DNA of 64,000 nucleotides from NCBI GenBank assembly GCA_037953625.1, contig CM075653.1, positions 2,604,001-2,668,000 on the forward strand. Direction: 5' to 3'. Position 1 is the stretch's first letter. Each line of letters opens with the position of its first letter. A program made the position numbers and the translations under genes. The stretch is from Crotalaria pallida. Taxonomy: Eukaryota; Streptophyta; Magnoliopsida; Fabales; Fabaceae. The notes under the pieces were generated by a model. The model ran no database searches and was not told where the DNA came from. It saw only the letters and a list, made by a program, of their open reading frames with translations. Below, one piece after another: positions 42,401 to 54,596 of the stretch.

Positions 42401-42915
42401 TACTAAATAGCTAGTGCTTTCATATTAATTAGTGTGTTTGTTGTACTTGTTAAAGGGTATATTATTTCAATAAAATAATTTAGGTTTAATTTTATGTCAA
42501 ATTCTTGAATTTTAGGGTTATTCTGTCACAGACCCTTTCTCCTTTTTGTTTTTTAATGTTTGGCTTCTCGAAATTATTTCTGAATTTGTCATATATCCTT
42601 CCTACCGATTATGGCCAAATTTTGCTGACATATCATACGGGAATCCTAATCAGACGTAGAAGGTTAGTCACATGGTGCAACGTGATGTCATATGAGGGAA
42701 AACGACATCTCTCTCCAATTCTTTTTTTCTTTTTATTTTTAAACTAAAAATATTAAAATATGAACATTTTTAGATTCTTTAATTTCAAAGACAGGATCTT
42801 TATTCACGTGACATCATGTGGTACCATGTGATTAACCTCTTGTGTCTAATTAAGATTTCAGTGTGACTTGTCAGCAAAATTTGATCAAAATTGGTAGTCG
42901 GGTATATGTAGACTA

Positions 42916-44438
42916 TGTGGAAACCTACAATCGGTGGTTGAAACAAATAGGAACACTAGGAGAACACCTAGAAGGGGGGTTGAATAGGTGTTAAAGAAAC
43001 TTTGAAAGATTTTCGCAAGAAACAAATCTAAACGATTAAAACCAATGAAAATCAATCAATTAACAAATATTATATCAGAGATTAAGCGGAAACAATCAAC
43101 ACCAATATTCTTATTGATTAACCTAGTTATGAAAATGATTTTCCCCAAATTAATTTGAACAATAAAGATTCAATTCAATCAATTATGAAAAATCACTTTT
43201 TCTAGGTTTTCAATCAAGAACACAATTAATAACAAGAATTGTAAAGAGTAGAGAGTTTAGAGATACGACACAGTGATTTATCCTGGTTCACTTTCATTCA
43301 CTTGAAAGCTACTCCAGTCCCCTCTTCAACCAAGAGAGATTCTTCACTATGAGGAATTAGAGTTTCTCAAATTACAAGTAAATGCCTCACAAGACTTCCT
43401 TCTTGCTAGCCTACAAGAGATACCACACCCTTGCCTTGTAATCCTATTGATATATAATCTAACCTCTTCTCTTGCTTGCCGATATCCTCACAACAAGACT
43501 TCCAATTGCTTGCTTCACTCACAAGACTTCCAAATGCTTGTTCTTCAACAAGGCTTCCAAGTGTTTGATGAAATGCCTCACCAAGGCTTCCAATGAAACT
43601 TTGCTTGATTCACAAAATCAAGTCTTCCAATGTTGTAGATAGCTTGCCTTTTGCAAAGATTACAACCCAAATGAAAAACAATAACAATCCTATGAATATC
43701 TTTCAAAAGCTATGAAATATCAACATGAGAGATTCAAGGTTCTTGATCAAAGAATATGAAAATGAGAGCTTTGATCTTGAGAGAGTGAGAGAGAATAGTA
43801 TGGCTTTGATTATTTGTAAAATTGTGTATCAAAATGATTCTAGTTGATAGAAATGATTAGGAAAAGGTTTATATAGAATACCCAAAAGTTAGAGCACTTA
43901 GAATGGCTTTTGAGAAGTGAAAAACGTATTTAAAAAACCATATCTGATCGAGTTACTCGAGTGAAATGAGTGTTACTCGAGTAAGCCGAAAGCTGAAAAC
44001 ATTTTACTCGAGTGAAATGAGTGTTACTCGAGTAAGCCGCAAGCTTGATAAATTTTACTCGAGTGAAATATGTGTTACTCGAGTAATCAGCATAAAAATC
44101 ACTAAAAACTTGTTTTCTCAAAAACTAAACCTTTTCTTTAAAACCTTTAAGCCACCTATTGATTTTAGACAAAGTGAATACTCAAAATATGATATAATCA
44201 TGCAATCAAAAGAGATTAACTACCCTCTAATGACTCTACCCAAACTCATAAACTAAAAGACTTGTGAGGCTAAAGATAAAATATAAAACATAAACTACCA
44301 AACTAAGTCTTCATGAGTTGGTTCTCTCTTCTTAACTTGATGTTTGTTGTTGCTTGTTGAGCTTGAACTTGATCAACACATTTGTAGCTTGTTCAAAACC
44401 TTTTGGCATTTATCAAAACATTCTTCATGGATCTTACA
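42916..44438 (-). mobile_element. Copia-type solo LTR (1523 bp, TSD GACTA)
   Basis: It is a diverged relative of the LTR at 31632-33226, alignable from TGTGGAAACC to CTTACA. It is flanked by exact GACTA repeats (42911-42915 and 44439-44443). The minus strand has the TCTATATAAACC box near 43868-43880. Its palindrome array (43945-44085) uses ACTCGAGT instead of TTAATCGATTAA. Confidence 0.88.
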
Positions 44439-45821
44439 GACTATTGCCTTTTGGCTCCCATCCTCGACTTTTTGGTCCCCTTTTCAATTTTTATGGACCG
44501 AAACACCCTTTCTGGTATTATTATTTCCAGTTCTACAAAGACAGAAAAACGTTTCTAACTCTGAACAGTTGAAAACTTTTTCCAACTCTTCAAAATCGGA
44601 ATTTTTTTTTTACCATCAACAACGCTACTTGTAGACATTGAATGAGAGAAACCACATAGACTAAAGAAAGGAATTTGGGAGCCTATAATTTGGACAACAC
44701 GAAGCTAATTTTTATCCGTTTGATTCAATATCCAAGCTACTCTATTAGGTTTGACTTTTACTTTTTCTCTCATAAACGTCTTTTTGGCCTCCATTTTCAA
44801 TTTTTATGGACTAAAATACTCTTTTATGTATTACTATTTCCGACTTTCAAGAGTCAAAAAAAATTTTGACTCTTGAGAATCGGAAAATTAAACTACATAT
44901 TATTTCCGACTCTCAAGAGTCAAAAAAATTTTTGACTCTTGAGAGTCGGAAAATCCTAGTATACCTTCAGTCAGAAAACTTTCAGCCTTGGGTTCATCTG
45001 CAGTGTTAGCAGACCACCAGCTTCAAGCTCAATTACAGGACCAGCGTCTGAAAGGGCGAGTTAGAATTTGAAGTTAAGTAGAGGAACAGATGTCAGTAAT
45101 TTTTTTTATGGAAAACATGGTTCGTTAGTGCCCATCAAGTTTATTGTATTATGCTTCTTTGATTGTACTTCCCACGATTCTTGTTCTGTGTTTCTTGGTC
45201 TTGATTAGGTGGTACCATATACCTCTATCTACTTATGGGGTTTAGTTGCAACAAACTTGATACTTGATAGAATGAAAGTTTCAGGTGCAACACCTCAGCT
45301 TAGGTATGAGTGCCATTGAGGACAAAGTCTTGGGGTGGTTTTCTCTAACAGGGTTTGCATATACTTTGATTTTCTGACTGGAAGAGTAAAAAAAATTGAC
45401 TCTTGAGAGTCGAAAATAGTATGTAGTTTAATTTTCCGACTTTCGAGAGTCAATTTTTTTTTACTCTTGAGAGTCGGAAACAGTATGTAGTTTAATTTTC
45501 CGACTCTCAAGAGTCAAAAATTTGTTTTGGCTCTTGAGAGTCGGAAATAGTAACACATAAAAAGGTGTTTTAGTTCATAAAAATTGAAAATGGGGCCAAA
45601 AAGCAAAAGTCAATAGGTTTTATCTATTAACTAGTCTTAAGCTACTCTATTTGGCCAAAAAGCGTTGTTGATGGTAAAAAAATTTTCCGACTCTGAAGAA
45701 TCGGAAACGCTTTTTCTTTTTTGTAGAACCGGAAATAATAACAAGAAAAAAGATGTTTTGGTCCATAAAAATTAAAAATGGAGGCAAAAAAATCGAGGAT
45801 GGAGGTCAAAAAGCAATAGTC
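44439..45821. mobile_element. Mutator-like element with long inverted repeats (non-autonomous)
   Basis: The left end GACTATTGCCTTTTGGCTCC and the right end GGAGGTCAAAAAGCAATAGTC are inverse matches. The similarity continues inward for about 170-200 bp, through TTTTTATGGACC and ACCATCAACAACGC. Ignoring the solo LTR, the flanks are ATATGTA (42904-42910) and ATATGTAG (45822-45829), or 9 bp with one mismatch. This suits the Mutator superfamily. There is no transposase. A second pair of inverted repeats (about 44745-44955 against 45375-45620) lies inside and is built on TTTCCGACTCTCAAGAGTC. Confidence 0.68.
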
Positions 45822-45925
45822 ATATGTAGAACTCAAAAGTTACTCCAGAGAGTCAAACATTGAAAAAAAAAGAGCATGTGACAAAATAAGCTTAAAGTTC
45901 AAAGACTGGAAATATTATTAAGCCA

Positions 45926-46671
45926 TTAAATTATTTTAATTTGCTAGTATTTGGTAAAAAAAATCATGATTATATAGTTTTTTTTTTTGCTTATTTAAGT
46001 TTTTAGTTCCTCAACCTAGATTCTTTTTTGGAATTGACTCTTAAACCTTTTTTTTATGATTTAGATCCTTAACATGCTAAAACATTTTGGAAATGGTGAT
46101 TTCTTTAGTTAAGTGGTGATATGGTTAGACGACATGCCACATCATGTCATGTCAACTTCGCCATGTCGATAGTTGACATGCCACATGACGCTAGAGATGA
46201 CAATTCAGACTACTCGATCGGGTTTAAGTTGGCCCACTTCGGGCTTGGTCTATGATCGTGCTAGGTCAAAAAAAAACTCGGCTTATATATTTGAGCATGA
46301 GCATGCTAAAAAAAGGGCTTTGTTTCGGTACATTTTCAAAAGAAAGGGTTCTTATACCCTTTTTAGATGGCACGATAACATCATATATATGTATTTTGAT
46401 GTCACGTTAGTTAAGCATAAATATAAATAGTAAATTTTGCAATTAAGTCCATGGGAGATTTACATAAAAATAATATTTTAATAAAAATGAATGAAACGAA
46501 TTAAAACGCAAGAACCCTAAATCATTTTGCTTGCTCGATCCCCAACGACAAAAGAAGAAGGAGGAGGAAAGAGATCTCACGACTAACGGAGAGAAAGGGA
46601 AAAGGAGAAGGAAGGTATCAATATCAAAGTGAAAGTGTTGTTGAAGAAATTATTAGTTGGTCTTGGACCAT
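45926..46671. other. Intergenic DNA, unassigned
   Basis: This is AT-rich, with a cluster of overlapping CATGTC/GACATG words at about 46120-46190. A stretch at 46500-46660 is purine-rich and resembles a plant 5' leader, but no start codon or frame follows before the LTR element begins. Confidence 0.4.
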
Positions 46672-46674
46672 TGT

Positions 46675-47246
46675 TGTGGTAGACTCGGCCTAGCCGAGAT
46701 CTCCTCGCCAAAGACCTAAGGACCCTTCAGGAAGCCTTCGGAGTGCTTGGCCGAGCTCGACGCTCAACGGCCGAACAGACTCCAGATACGGGCCGACCTC
46801 AAACTCCAACTCAGGTCTGACGTCTGAGTCCGACACCTTCCCAGATCCGACACCTTCCCAAGTCCGATGCCTAGGACATGATGACGCCTCCCTTCCTTAT
46901 CCACAAGGACAACTCACCACCTTATCCACAAGGACAGCTCACCACCTTATCCGCAAGGACAGCTCATCCACTCATAGCTCAGTACAGTCTGGCCCTACTT
47001 GGGCCTAAAGCAAGGCCATTAGGGCAACCAGCTCCCCCCTATAAGTAGCTCCGTACTACATGGGGCTCAGGTACGTCCTCTAACCCTAATTGTCACCCTC
47101 ACACACCAGTGATTAGGGTTACTCCCCTGGCCCTCTTCCTTAGCCATTTGAGGACTCCCACCAAACATCACATATCAACCCTAGACAGAGGCTCCTTCGA
47201 AGGTCTTCTCCTACCCTTGGAGGTCCTCACCGTCTAGGACATCACA
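46675..47246 (+). repeat. 5' LTR, family III, with three 25-bp units
   Basis: A TATAAG box lies at 47040-47045. The tandem unit CTTATCCACAAGGACAGCTC-ACCAC occurs three times at 46896-46970, against five in the 3' LTR. Confidence 0.9.
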
Positions 47247-47265
47247 TTGGCGCCGTCTGTGGGGA
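47247..47265 (+). other. Primer-binding site
   Basis: TTGGCGCCGTCTGTGGGGA follows the LTR. It is the form common in Tat/Retand-type plant elements. Confidence 0.75.
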
Positions 47266-47299
47266 AGATAAATTTCACCCCCACCCAGAAGATTCTACC

Positions 47300-48911
47300 A
47301 TGTCTGAAGAACAGCCAGTCCAGAGGAGAAGGAGGGGGCGTCCAAGGAGGGTGCCGTCAACTGAGGACCTGCGCCTGCATCACGAAGCCAACAGGGCAGC
47401 GAGGTCCTCACCGCCACCCCCTCCACCACCTCCACCTCCTCCCCCGCCACCTCCACCACCAGAATTCACCCATACCCATAGTGGACCTTATACCATCCAC
47501 ACTAGAGACACTACAAATCCAACCCAGCTTCTTGGCGGAGGTCGGCGCGTGCAACTACGCTCTGAGCTCGGAGAAACCAACACTGAACAGCACCGCCACC
47601 ACGGCGAACGTGCCCACTCAGTCAGTACAACACACCGTTCCCACTCTCGACAGTCTACGCTCTCTCGAGATGCTGAACTCTTATCTCTGATGAGACAGCA
47701 GATGAGAATCGTGGAGCAGCAAGGTAAAGCTATTGCTGATCTCCAACAAGTCGCCATGCAACGCTTAGCCGAACGAGCTGTTGTTCAAGCTCCGGCCCCA
47801 AATGAGTTCCCCCCACCACCCCCCCCCCCCCACCACCTCTTCCACCACAACCTCCGTTAACTCCACAAACCTTTGCAACACCACACACGACCGTCACACA
47901 ACTTACACCACCTCCCGACCAGCAACAACCTGATTCGGATGATTCCCACCCTGGGTATCCGTTCACACCAGCTGTCATGGCTTATGAACCACCACCTGGG
48001 TACCTCGGAACCAGCAATATCCCTAGATACAATGGCCTCACGGACCCTCAGGAACACGTCCTTTCTTATGAGGAAGCTGTGAACTTTCATGGCAAGGGAG
48101 ATCGGCTCAAGTGCTGAGCTTTCTCTATGACCCTCCAGGCCCCTGTCCTCCGATGGTACTCAACGCTTCCCAAGAATTCTGTCAACAACTGGGCAGAAAT
48201 GAAGTGGGTCTTCCTTAACAGATACACTGCTAGCTGTGTACAGCCCAGGTCGGACCACACGCTAGCGACAGTGACCCAGAAACCAGAGGAATCCTTACGT
48301 GCATACTTGCACAGGTTTCACAGCGAGTCCAGCTCGGTCCCCAATTTATCTCCCGAGGTGGCGGTCCTCCTTTTAACCCAAGGGTTGGCCGAAGGAGGGT
48401 TCAAGGATTCACTTATTGGAAAGCCACCAAGGGACATGGCAGAGCTGAGACAGAGATCAAACAAATACATCAATCTTGAAAAATTCAACAAAGGACAGTC
48501 AAGTAGGATGAAAAACGCTCAAGCCGCTTCGCAGAATGCCCTGCCCCGAGGTCCCTCGCGGCAACAGGGATGAAAGAGGAGGAAGAGCAGATCAGGGAGA
48601 CCGAGGCCGCTCTCACGTCGGCCAACAAGAGGACCGCCGGCGTCCATACATCACCAAATATGATTCTTACACCCCCTGACGGTCCCAAGGTCTCAAGTCT
48701 GGAGAGAGACCATGCAGACCGAACTCAGGAGTGTACCTTGCCCCCCTTTCTCAGAAATCAAAACTATGTCAGGGACAAATCCAAATACTGCAATTTCCAT
48801 GACGGATACGGCCACCATACCGATCAATGCACCTGGCTCCGGGATGTCATTGAGGATATGGTAAGAAGAGGCAAGCTGCAGCAATACGTCCGGGAAGCAG
48901 TGGAAAGATGA
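47300..48911 (+). pseudogene. gag, several frameshifts and a nonsense codon
   Basis: The ATG at 47300 opens a basic N-terminus (RRRRGRPRR) followed by a run of about 18 prolines. The frame is lost in a 13-base C run at 47819-47831. The gag core follows: NIPRYNGLTDPQEHVLSYEE, then a TGA at 48115-48117 that probably replaces an Arg codon, then APVLRWYSTLPKNSVNNWAE and YLHRFHSESSS. Further shifts occur near 48570 and 48740. The last piece has YCNFHDGYGHHTDQCTWL, a C-x2-H...H-x3-C metal-binding motif. This is a Retrotrans_gag-type protein, decayed. Confidence 0.85.
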
Positions 48912-49793
48912 GGCCGAAGAAGGTCTCGCAGCCCGGACAATGATAAAGGGAAAGCTAAAGCTGACCCGTCCCCAGAGAAGAAGGAAGAGGAACCATCGCG
49001 GGTGAACATGGTCGTAGTTCAAGAACTGGACAAGTCGCCAGAGAACTTCCGAGTAGAAACCATCTCGGGAGGCTTCGCTGGTGACGGAGAAAGGAGGGCG
49101 GAGAGGAAAAGGTACATCAACCAAGTTCTTGCTGTCCATCACAAACCCGTTGGCAAAAAACCATCTCGGAATGTGCCTATTATCTTTTCCGACCAAGATA
49201 TGGAAAACGTCATCCCAGATCACAACGATCCTATGGTGATAACGGCGTTAATTGGCAATTTTGAGGTCGCCCGAGTCTTCGTTGACCAAGGAGTCTTCGT
49301 TGACCAAGGAAGCTCGGTCGACATCCTCTTTCTGCATACTTTCCAAGCTTTGAAGCTGAGGTCTGCCGACCTCGTAGGGTTTGAAGGGAATCTCATCAGC
49401 TTCACAGGTGAGGCAATCCGCCCCTTGGGAGCCATTCATCTCCCGGTGACCCTAGGCAACCAGCATTCGGCCCGAATGGAGATCATCAAATTTCTGGTGG
49501 TTGACTCTGACTCCCCATATAATGTAATACTGGGACGAACCTGCTTACAAGCTTTTGGGGCAGTGGTCTCAACAGTGCACTTGGCAATGAAGTTCGTCGG
49601 ATCAGACGATAAAGTTGTTACGGTCAAAGCTGACCAAGTGAAAGCCCGGCTCTGCTACAATGTGAGCCTACGGGGGGAAAAAAGAAGCAAAAAGAGTTCG
49701 TCGACCCGACACTATCCAAAGGAAGAGTCTTATTGGCCGAGGTTCAGTCTGAACGAGATATTTGTAGGTCCTTTCCTCATGAAGAGCGGGTGA
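48912..49793 (+). pseudogene. Aspartic protease region with an internal 6-residue duplication
   Basis: The frame 49002-49793 reads ISGGFAGDGERRAERKRY, FSDQDMENVIPDHNDPMVI, then the active-site segment, PYNVILGRTCLQAFGAVVS and STVHLAMKF. The active-site motif is preceded by an extra copy: VFVDQGVFVDQGSSVDIL, from an 18-bp tandem duplication at 49276-49311. The catalytic Asp-Thr/Ser-Gly-type motif reads DQGS, and the duplication would distort the active-site loop. The frame ends at 49793, and no reverse transcriptase follows. Confidence 0.8.
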
Positions 49794-51439
49794 TAATTCC
49801 CCCCTTCACCTCGCCCCCAAGCATAGATGTTACCGCGAATGCCAACCTCCTCCAAAAAATCCAAGATGCAGTCAAGGGAAATCTCATTTCTCTTTCAGTT
49901 CTCTCCAACCCCCCGCATGGGGAGAATTTTCTCTTTCATCTAACCGTCAATAACCCTGCCCTCAGTCCGGTACGGCTCCGAGTGGTGAGCCAAGGAAAAA
50001 TTCTTCCCCATTTCTCTAGCCGAGCTTTTCAAATTCCCTAGTTCTGGTGCTTCAAGATTGAAAAGCTCCCACTTGGCAACATCACCAACAATCTCGGCAC
50101 CCTCTTCTCTTAGTTCACCTCGGAGGGCCATCACAAGGCAGAAGAAATCCGACAAGGTCCCCCTGGTCAGAAGAAGACAGCAATGGATGAGCCAACCAGC
50201 CAAGGCAAGAAAGCAATGCAACACGGGTTGTCTGAGTCTGATCACCTCGCACCCCGAGGAGCAGACATTGGTCTTTACGGCGGGAAATGAGCCCGAAATC
50301 GGTAAGCCCCAACAGAGGCGTTCTGAAAACATACTCTGGGTAATTACCGAGCTCAAGGATTCCCAAGACTTCACAACACTGAGAACCTGTTTTAAGTAGG
50401 TTTACCTCAGGCATTTCGGCAGTCATCAGCACCCTGATCTGGGAAATCCAAATTCAGTTTCTTTTCATTTTTTGCTTCCTTCAAATTCTGTTCATGTTTT
50501 TTCCTTTCCATTGTGAGATATTCACCTTTCAAAAGAAAAAGCAATGTACTCACGACTACAATTAATGAAAAGTACAAACTTGCTCATACTCAAGTGCAAC
50601 AGTTTTATATACGTACGTACTAGCTTCTCATTTAGCACTAGCCACCTAAATGTTGCATGGCGCTATGCACAGCCTACGTCTTCTAAATAAGATCAGCTCA
50701 TGCACAGTGTACAAGGGACACCCGATAAAGAACAGACTGCTGTGAAATGTTTTCACATAGCTTCACTCAGCACTCTCTTTTACATCGGGGCCGAGGACAC
50801 CCACCTCGGCTAAGGTGGGTAGGTCCGATTTCCCTACCGTATGCACTTATATACAGTACCTTTATTCAGAGGAAAACTTATAAGATTACTGCACTCACTG
50901 AGTCATCCGAATTCGTCCGAGCTATTAGTACGACATTTTAAGTCCGATCAGGCCGAAATACAACAAGTTGGTAAAACACTTGTATTCTCAAAGGTAGTTT
51001 TACTTAGTTATTTAAAAATGACCTCGGACTCGGTATACATGCAACAAGTTAAAACAAAAACTTGCATAAAAATTGCAATATGCGACAAGTCCCAAATACT
51101 TGCATCCTTTCTTGAATTTCCCAGGTTGCCACTTAAGTGGACGCAATTCCGATCCGAGGTCGAACGAATAAACATGCAACGAGTTGGTAGACAAATACTC
51201 GCATCTATGCAACAAGTTAGAAGAAAAACTTGCATAAAAATAACCTCGGACTCTATACGCACGCAACAAGTATAAGTACGAAACTTGCACAAAAATAGTA
51301 ACATGCAACAAGTTGTAGGCGAAATAAGCTTGCATCGAAATCAAATGCTGTGCACAATAAAGCAAAGTATAACCCAACATCGTCGAACATGTTATAGAGA
51401 AGAACATAGACAAATCATAAGCTGCCCAACATAAGGGAC
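49794..51439. other. Non-coding remnant where pol should be, with a palindromic array
   Basis: 49794-50400 has short open frames with no recognised domain. 50400-51000 shows nothing clear. From 51035 to 51330 imperfect copies of ATGCAACAAGTT...AACTTGCAT recur about every 60 bp, so the DNA could fold into hairpins. This is also the downstream side of the antisense gene. Confidence 0.6.
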
Positions 51440-53750
51440 TTATGCTGCATCATCCTCGACATCTGAAAGGACGACCGAACGCGGGTCGAACTCCTCATCC
51501 ATTCTCTCAACCAAGGGGTTGGGCAGATTCTCCTCAGGCTGGTCCAGGTCAACCTCGGCCCCACCCCTGTCATAATCCACCATCTTTCCATCTTCCACTC
51601 CGTACCCGGCAGATGCACCGACATACCGAATTCGGAGCCCTTGATTCATATGAAGAATCTGCTCAACCGCACTGGTAAAAACCTTGCTTGCCACCCTTTC
51701 AAGGTCGAAGTCTGACTCGGAGGCTGCCACCTTATGCTTAAGAGCTTGAGCAGCCCTCTTCTTCAGCAAGCTCCTAACTTTCTCCACCTCGGCAAGGCCC
51801 TCCAGCCGACCAGCCTCCTTAGCATCTGCTTTGGCTTGGGCCAAAACTTCTTCATGCCTTTTTTGGAGCTCCTCCATTTGTCGACGATGCTCTTCATCAG
51901 CTTCGGACAACTTTTGTTCGGCTGATCTCTTCCCACTCTTCAGTTCCTCCAGCTCGGCCGCCATGGTCGTCCGAGCCTTTTTCTTAGCAGGCGAAACACC
52001 ATCCGCCACATCATCAGCCACTTCGACCAGGACGTTAAACATGGTTGTGTCCCTTTTCAATTGGCAAGCCATCTCTTCAGCTTTTTTCTTCCACTCCGCA
52101 CCTAACATCTTGACAAGAGTATCTCTCAGTGAAGGTTTGGCAAGGGTAGCTGGCAGCCTTGGTTGAGTTCCAGTGCCTGAGGGCGGGGTATCCGCAACAA
52201 TGGTTACCTCGGTACTGGGACTTGGCGATGTAGGAGGAGGAGGGGCAATGATAACGGAAGGTGGGGTAGGATGGAGTGGACCGGAATCGGCCGAGAGCGT
52301 GTCAGCGGAAACCTCGGTCGACATGGCATCAGCGGAAGGAGCCTCGGACTTCTTCTTCCTCCGAGCTTCCAAGGCAGCTTTCAGAGCCCTGGAGGACATC
52401 TCTGACCAATGTTCGTCTGCAAAAAATATATATATATATATATATACATATTAGCATAAGAGAATTGAAAGAAACTGTACAAGTATAAAAGCAAAAGTAA
52501 CTACCAATTTTCGTCAAGACTTCGTTGTCAGGACACTTTATGAAAACTCCAACATCAAGTTGGAATTTCCGTGCACGATATTCTGTCTGAAAGTGGTGAG
52601 CCGTTACGGACTCGTCGGCATCCAATGTTACACCTGACCACCTTTGCGGCGTACTGGTATGACGACTAAAGAACTCGGGGGTCCACTCCAAAGGAAACTT
52701 CGGTCCCGTCTCGGACCGAAACCAAGGCAGCCCCGTTCCAACGTATTTGTACTTAAAAAATCTTGGTTTAAAATGCTTCCAAGATTCGGAGAACATGCCG
52801 AACAGCCCACAGTGGACTCGGGCTTTGGCCGACACCCAAAGACGACCAGTAACCCCGTCCTTATTGCTAACGAACGGGTCGTACATCCACAAAAACAGCC
52901 GAACCGTGCATACCAAATTTCTGGCTCCGCAGTACTTTTGGAACGCTCGGAGAAACGACCAAGTATTGGGATGAAGTTGGGAAGGAGCTAGTCCGAGCTC
53001 GTTTAAGACCCTCATTTCCAGGTCGGTGAACGGGAGGGTCACGCCGAGATTATGAATCAGATCGGCATAGAAAAAGAAGGAGTTATTGTCAGTCCGGCTG
53101 CATATCCTGTCATTTGTCGAACAGGGGAGCACTTCGTAAGAGGTCCCGGTGGCGTCCCCTGGGCAAGGCAGCACGGCTCTCCTTAGCTCGACAAGCTTGT
53201 CCTCGGAACAAAGGCTAGACTGGACCCATTTGGGCTCCACGTCAACCCACTCGTATTGCTCGGCATCAAAAGGCGCGGGGTAAAGTTCAGGTCGACTGAC
53301 GCACTTCCTGAGCGGCATGGTACTTGTGGAAGAACAGGGGAGCTCGGTATTAGTCTTACGGGTTACGAAAAATAACCCCCCAGAGAACCCCCTCGAAGTA
53401 GTTCCGAGGGTCGAGCATCTCCCCTCTACCACAGGTACCCCTCGTTCGTACATTCCCTCCTTCTCCATCCTCTCGAAGTCGGCACGTTCCCTACCATCAA
53501 CAAACTCGGCCCAGGCGTATTGCCGTATCCATTCCCTCTTCTCCTCCCAATTCCGAGGATAAACTACCTCAACGGGATCAGCCTCTAGAACTCGCCTCTC
53601 GTATTTCTGCCTATACTCCCTTTGGCGACGGAGCGCCTCGTCTACCTCCTTTGAGGAACAGGACGAGGAGGAAGAGTCGTCCTCCTCATCACTACTGCTA
53701 GACGACAGGGACACTACCCCAGCCCATTTCCTAAACCATTCCCTACTCAT
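51440..53750 (-). CDS. Antisense accessory gene (PF04195-like), two exons, 740 aa, intact
   Basis: Exon 1 (53750-52505) and exon 2 (52416-51440) are joined over an 88-bp GT-AG intron (GTAGTTAC...TTTGCAG). The joined frame is open, 741 codons with the stop. The N-terminus is acidic and Ser-rich (residues 15-40). Residues about 230-340 hold the block LGVTLPFTDLEMRVLNELGL with APSQLHPNTWSFLRAFQKYC. This resembles the family named 'putative gypsy type transposon' (PF04195). Exon 2 encodes a Pro/Ser linker, then a long coiled coil (SAEQKLSEADEEHRRQMEEL) and an acidic tail. No catalytic motif is seen. The gene runs opposite to gag, away from the 3' LTR. It could be a regulatory or structural protein of the element, but its function is unknown. 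The start is the ATG before SREWFRKW; an in-frame ATG 57 bp upstream is possible. Confidence 0.78.
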
Positions 53751-54596
53751 ACTGAACCCAATCCACTCCGTTGGTTTTCTGAAAAATGAACAAAAAACAT
53801 GAATCAAAAACTCTCCAAAAATCTCAAAACACGCCTAACCCAAAGAAGGCCAAAACCCCAGGAATCAAAACACCCAAATCCAGAAAAACCTCAAACCCCG
53901 GTATTATTCCCCAAAATCAGAGCCACAAAACCTAAGGGAAAAACCCCACCGCCATGAAAATAGAAACCAAAAACAAAACATTCCAATCCCCCACCGTATA
54001 AATCGTAAAGCAGTAAAGAAAGAAGCAAAAGCTAGAAAGAAGAAGGAAACAGAGACGAAAAAGAAAAAGCAAGTGTAACAGTACCTTAGAGAGAATGGGA
54101 GCAAAGGAAATCGTAAACTTGTAAAGTGAAAAGAAGTCACTGCTGAAGAAGAAGAAGGCGATGGGCAGAGAAGAGGAATAGGGTTCAATGGGAATGCTTC
54201 TGTGGGGAGAGAAAGAAGGTTTTATTTTTACGTAGGAGAAAGAGAATGATCAATAGAAAGAGAAGGAGAAGCAGTTTCCTGGGATAGAGGGGGAAGGGAA
54301 ACCGTTTTCCCCCTCAAATTCGAAGTTTGGGCCTAGCCCCAAAAAGCCCAACCCAGCGTACAACTACACATATTAAGACACGTGGCGCGTATCAGCGGAA
54401 ATTATGGACCTCGAGCAACATCACAATGATGGTGACGCTTCGTAGGTCGCAATTTCCGACACGTGTCAGATCCGATAAAAGCAAACGTCACTTCGGTACT
54501 GATGAGTAGACAGCTGTCAAACCTGCTCCGCCATAATGAAAGGACGTCAGAGACAGCTGGATCCAGCTCTTGACAGACTTATCGTCCGAACTCCCT
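53751..54596 (-). promoter_or_regulatory. Presumed promoter/leader region of the antisense gene
   Basis: This stretch is non-coding. On the minus strand it is CT-rich with CTTCTTCTTCTTCAG-like tracts at about 54140-54160, as in plant leaders, and could hold a 5' UTR intron. The part nearest the LTR is GC-richer and shows no element I can name. Confidence 0.4.

Larger units (their letters stand above)
42482..45925. repeat. Fold-back repeat with arms split by two later insertions
   Basis: The left arm 42482-42700 is the inverse of the right arm, which occupies 42795-42910 and resumes at 45822-45925. Matching words include CCGATTATGGCCAAATTTTGCTGACA against TGTCAGCAAAATTTGATCAA, and GTCACATGGTGCAACGTGATG against CATCATGTGGTACCATGTGA. 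Between the two pieces of the right arm lie a Mutator-like element and a solo LTR. It is non-coding. Confidence 0.68.

Noticed and set aside
43930..44121. Repetitive SSNTHFTRV-type peptide
   Set aside because: It is generated by the ACTCGAGT repeat of the solo LTR and has no start context or conservation as a protein.
46173..46430. 85-codon frame as a host gene
   Set aside because: It shows no motif or splice context, and lies in AT-rich intergenic DNA.
47300..47860. Long proline-rich open frame as a host extensin-like gene
   Set aside because: It sits at the gag position of an LTR element, just after the primer site, and its end is created by a frameshift in a C run.
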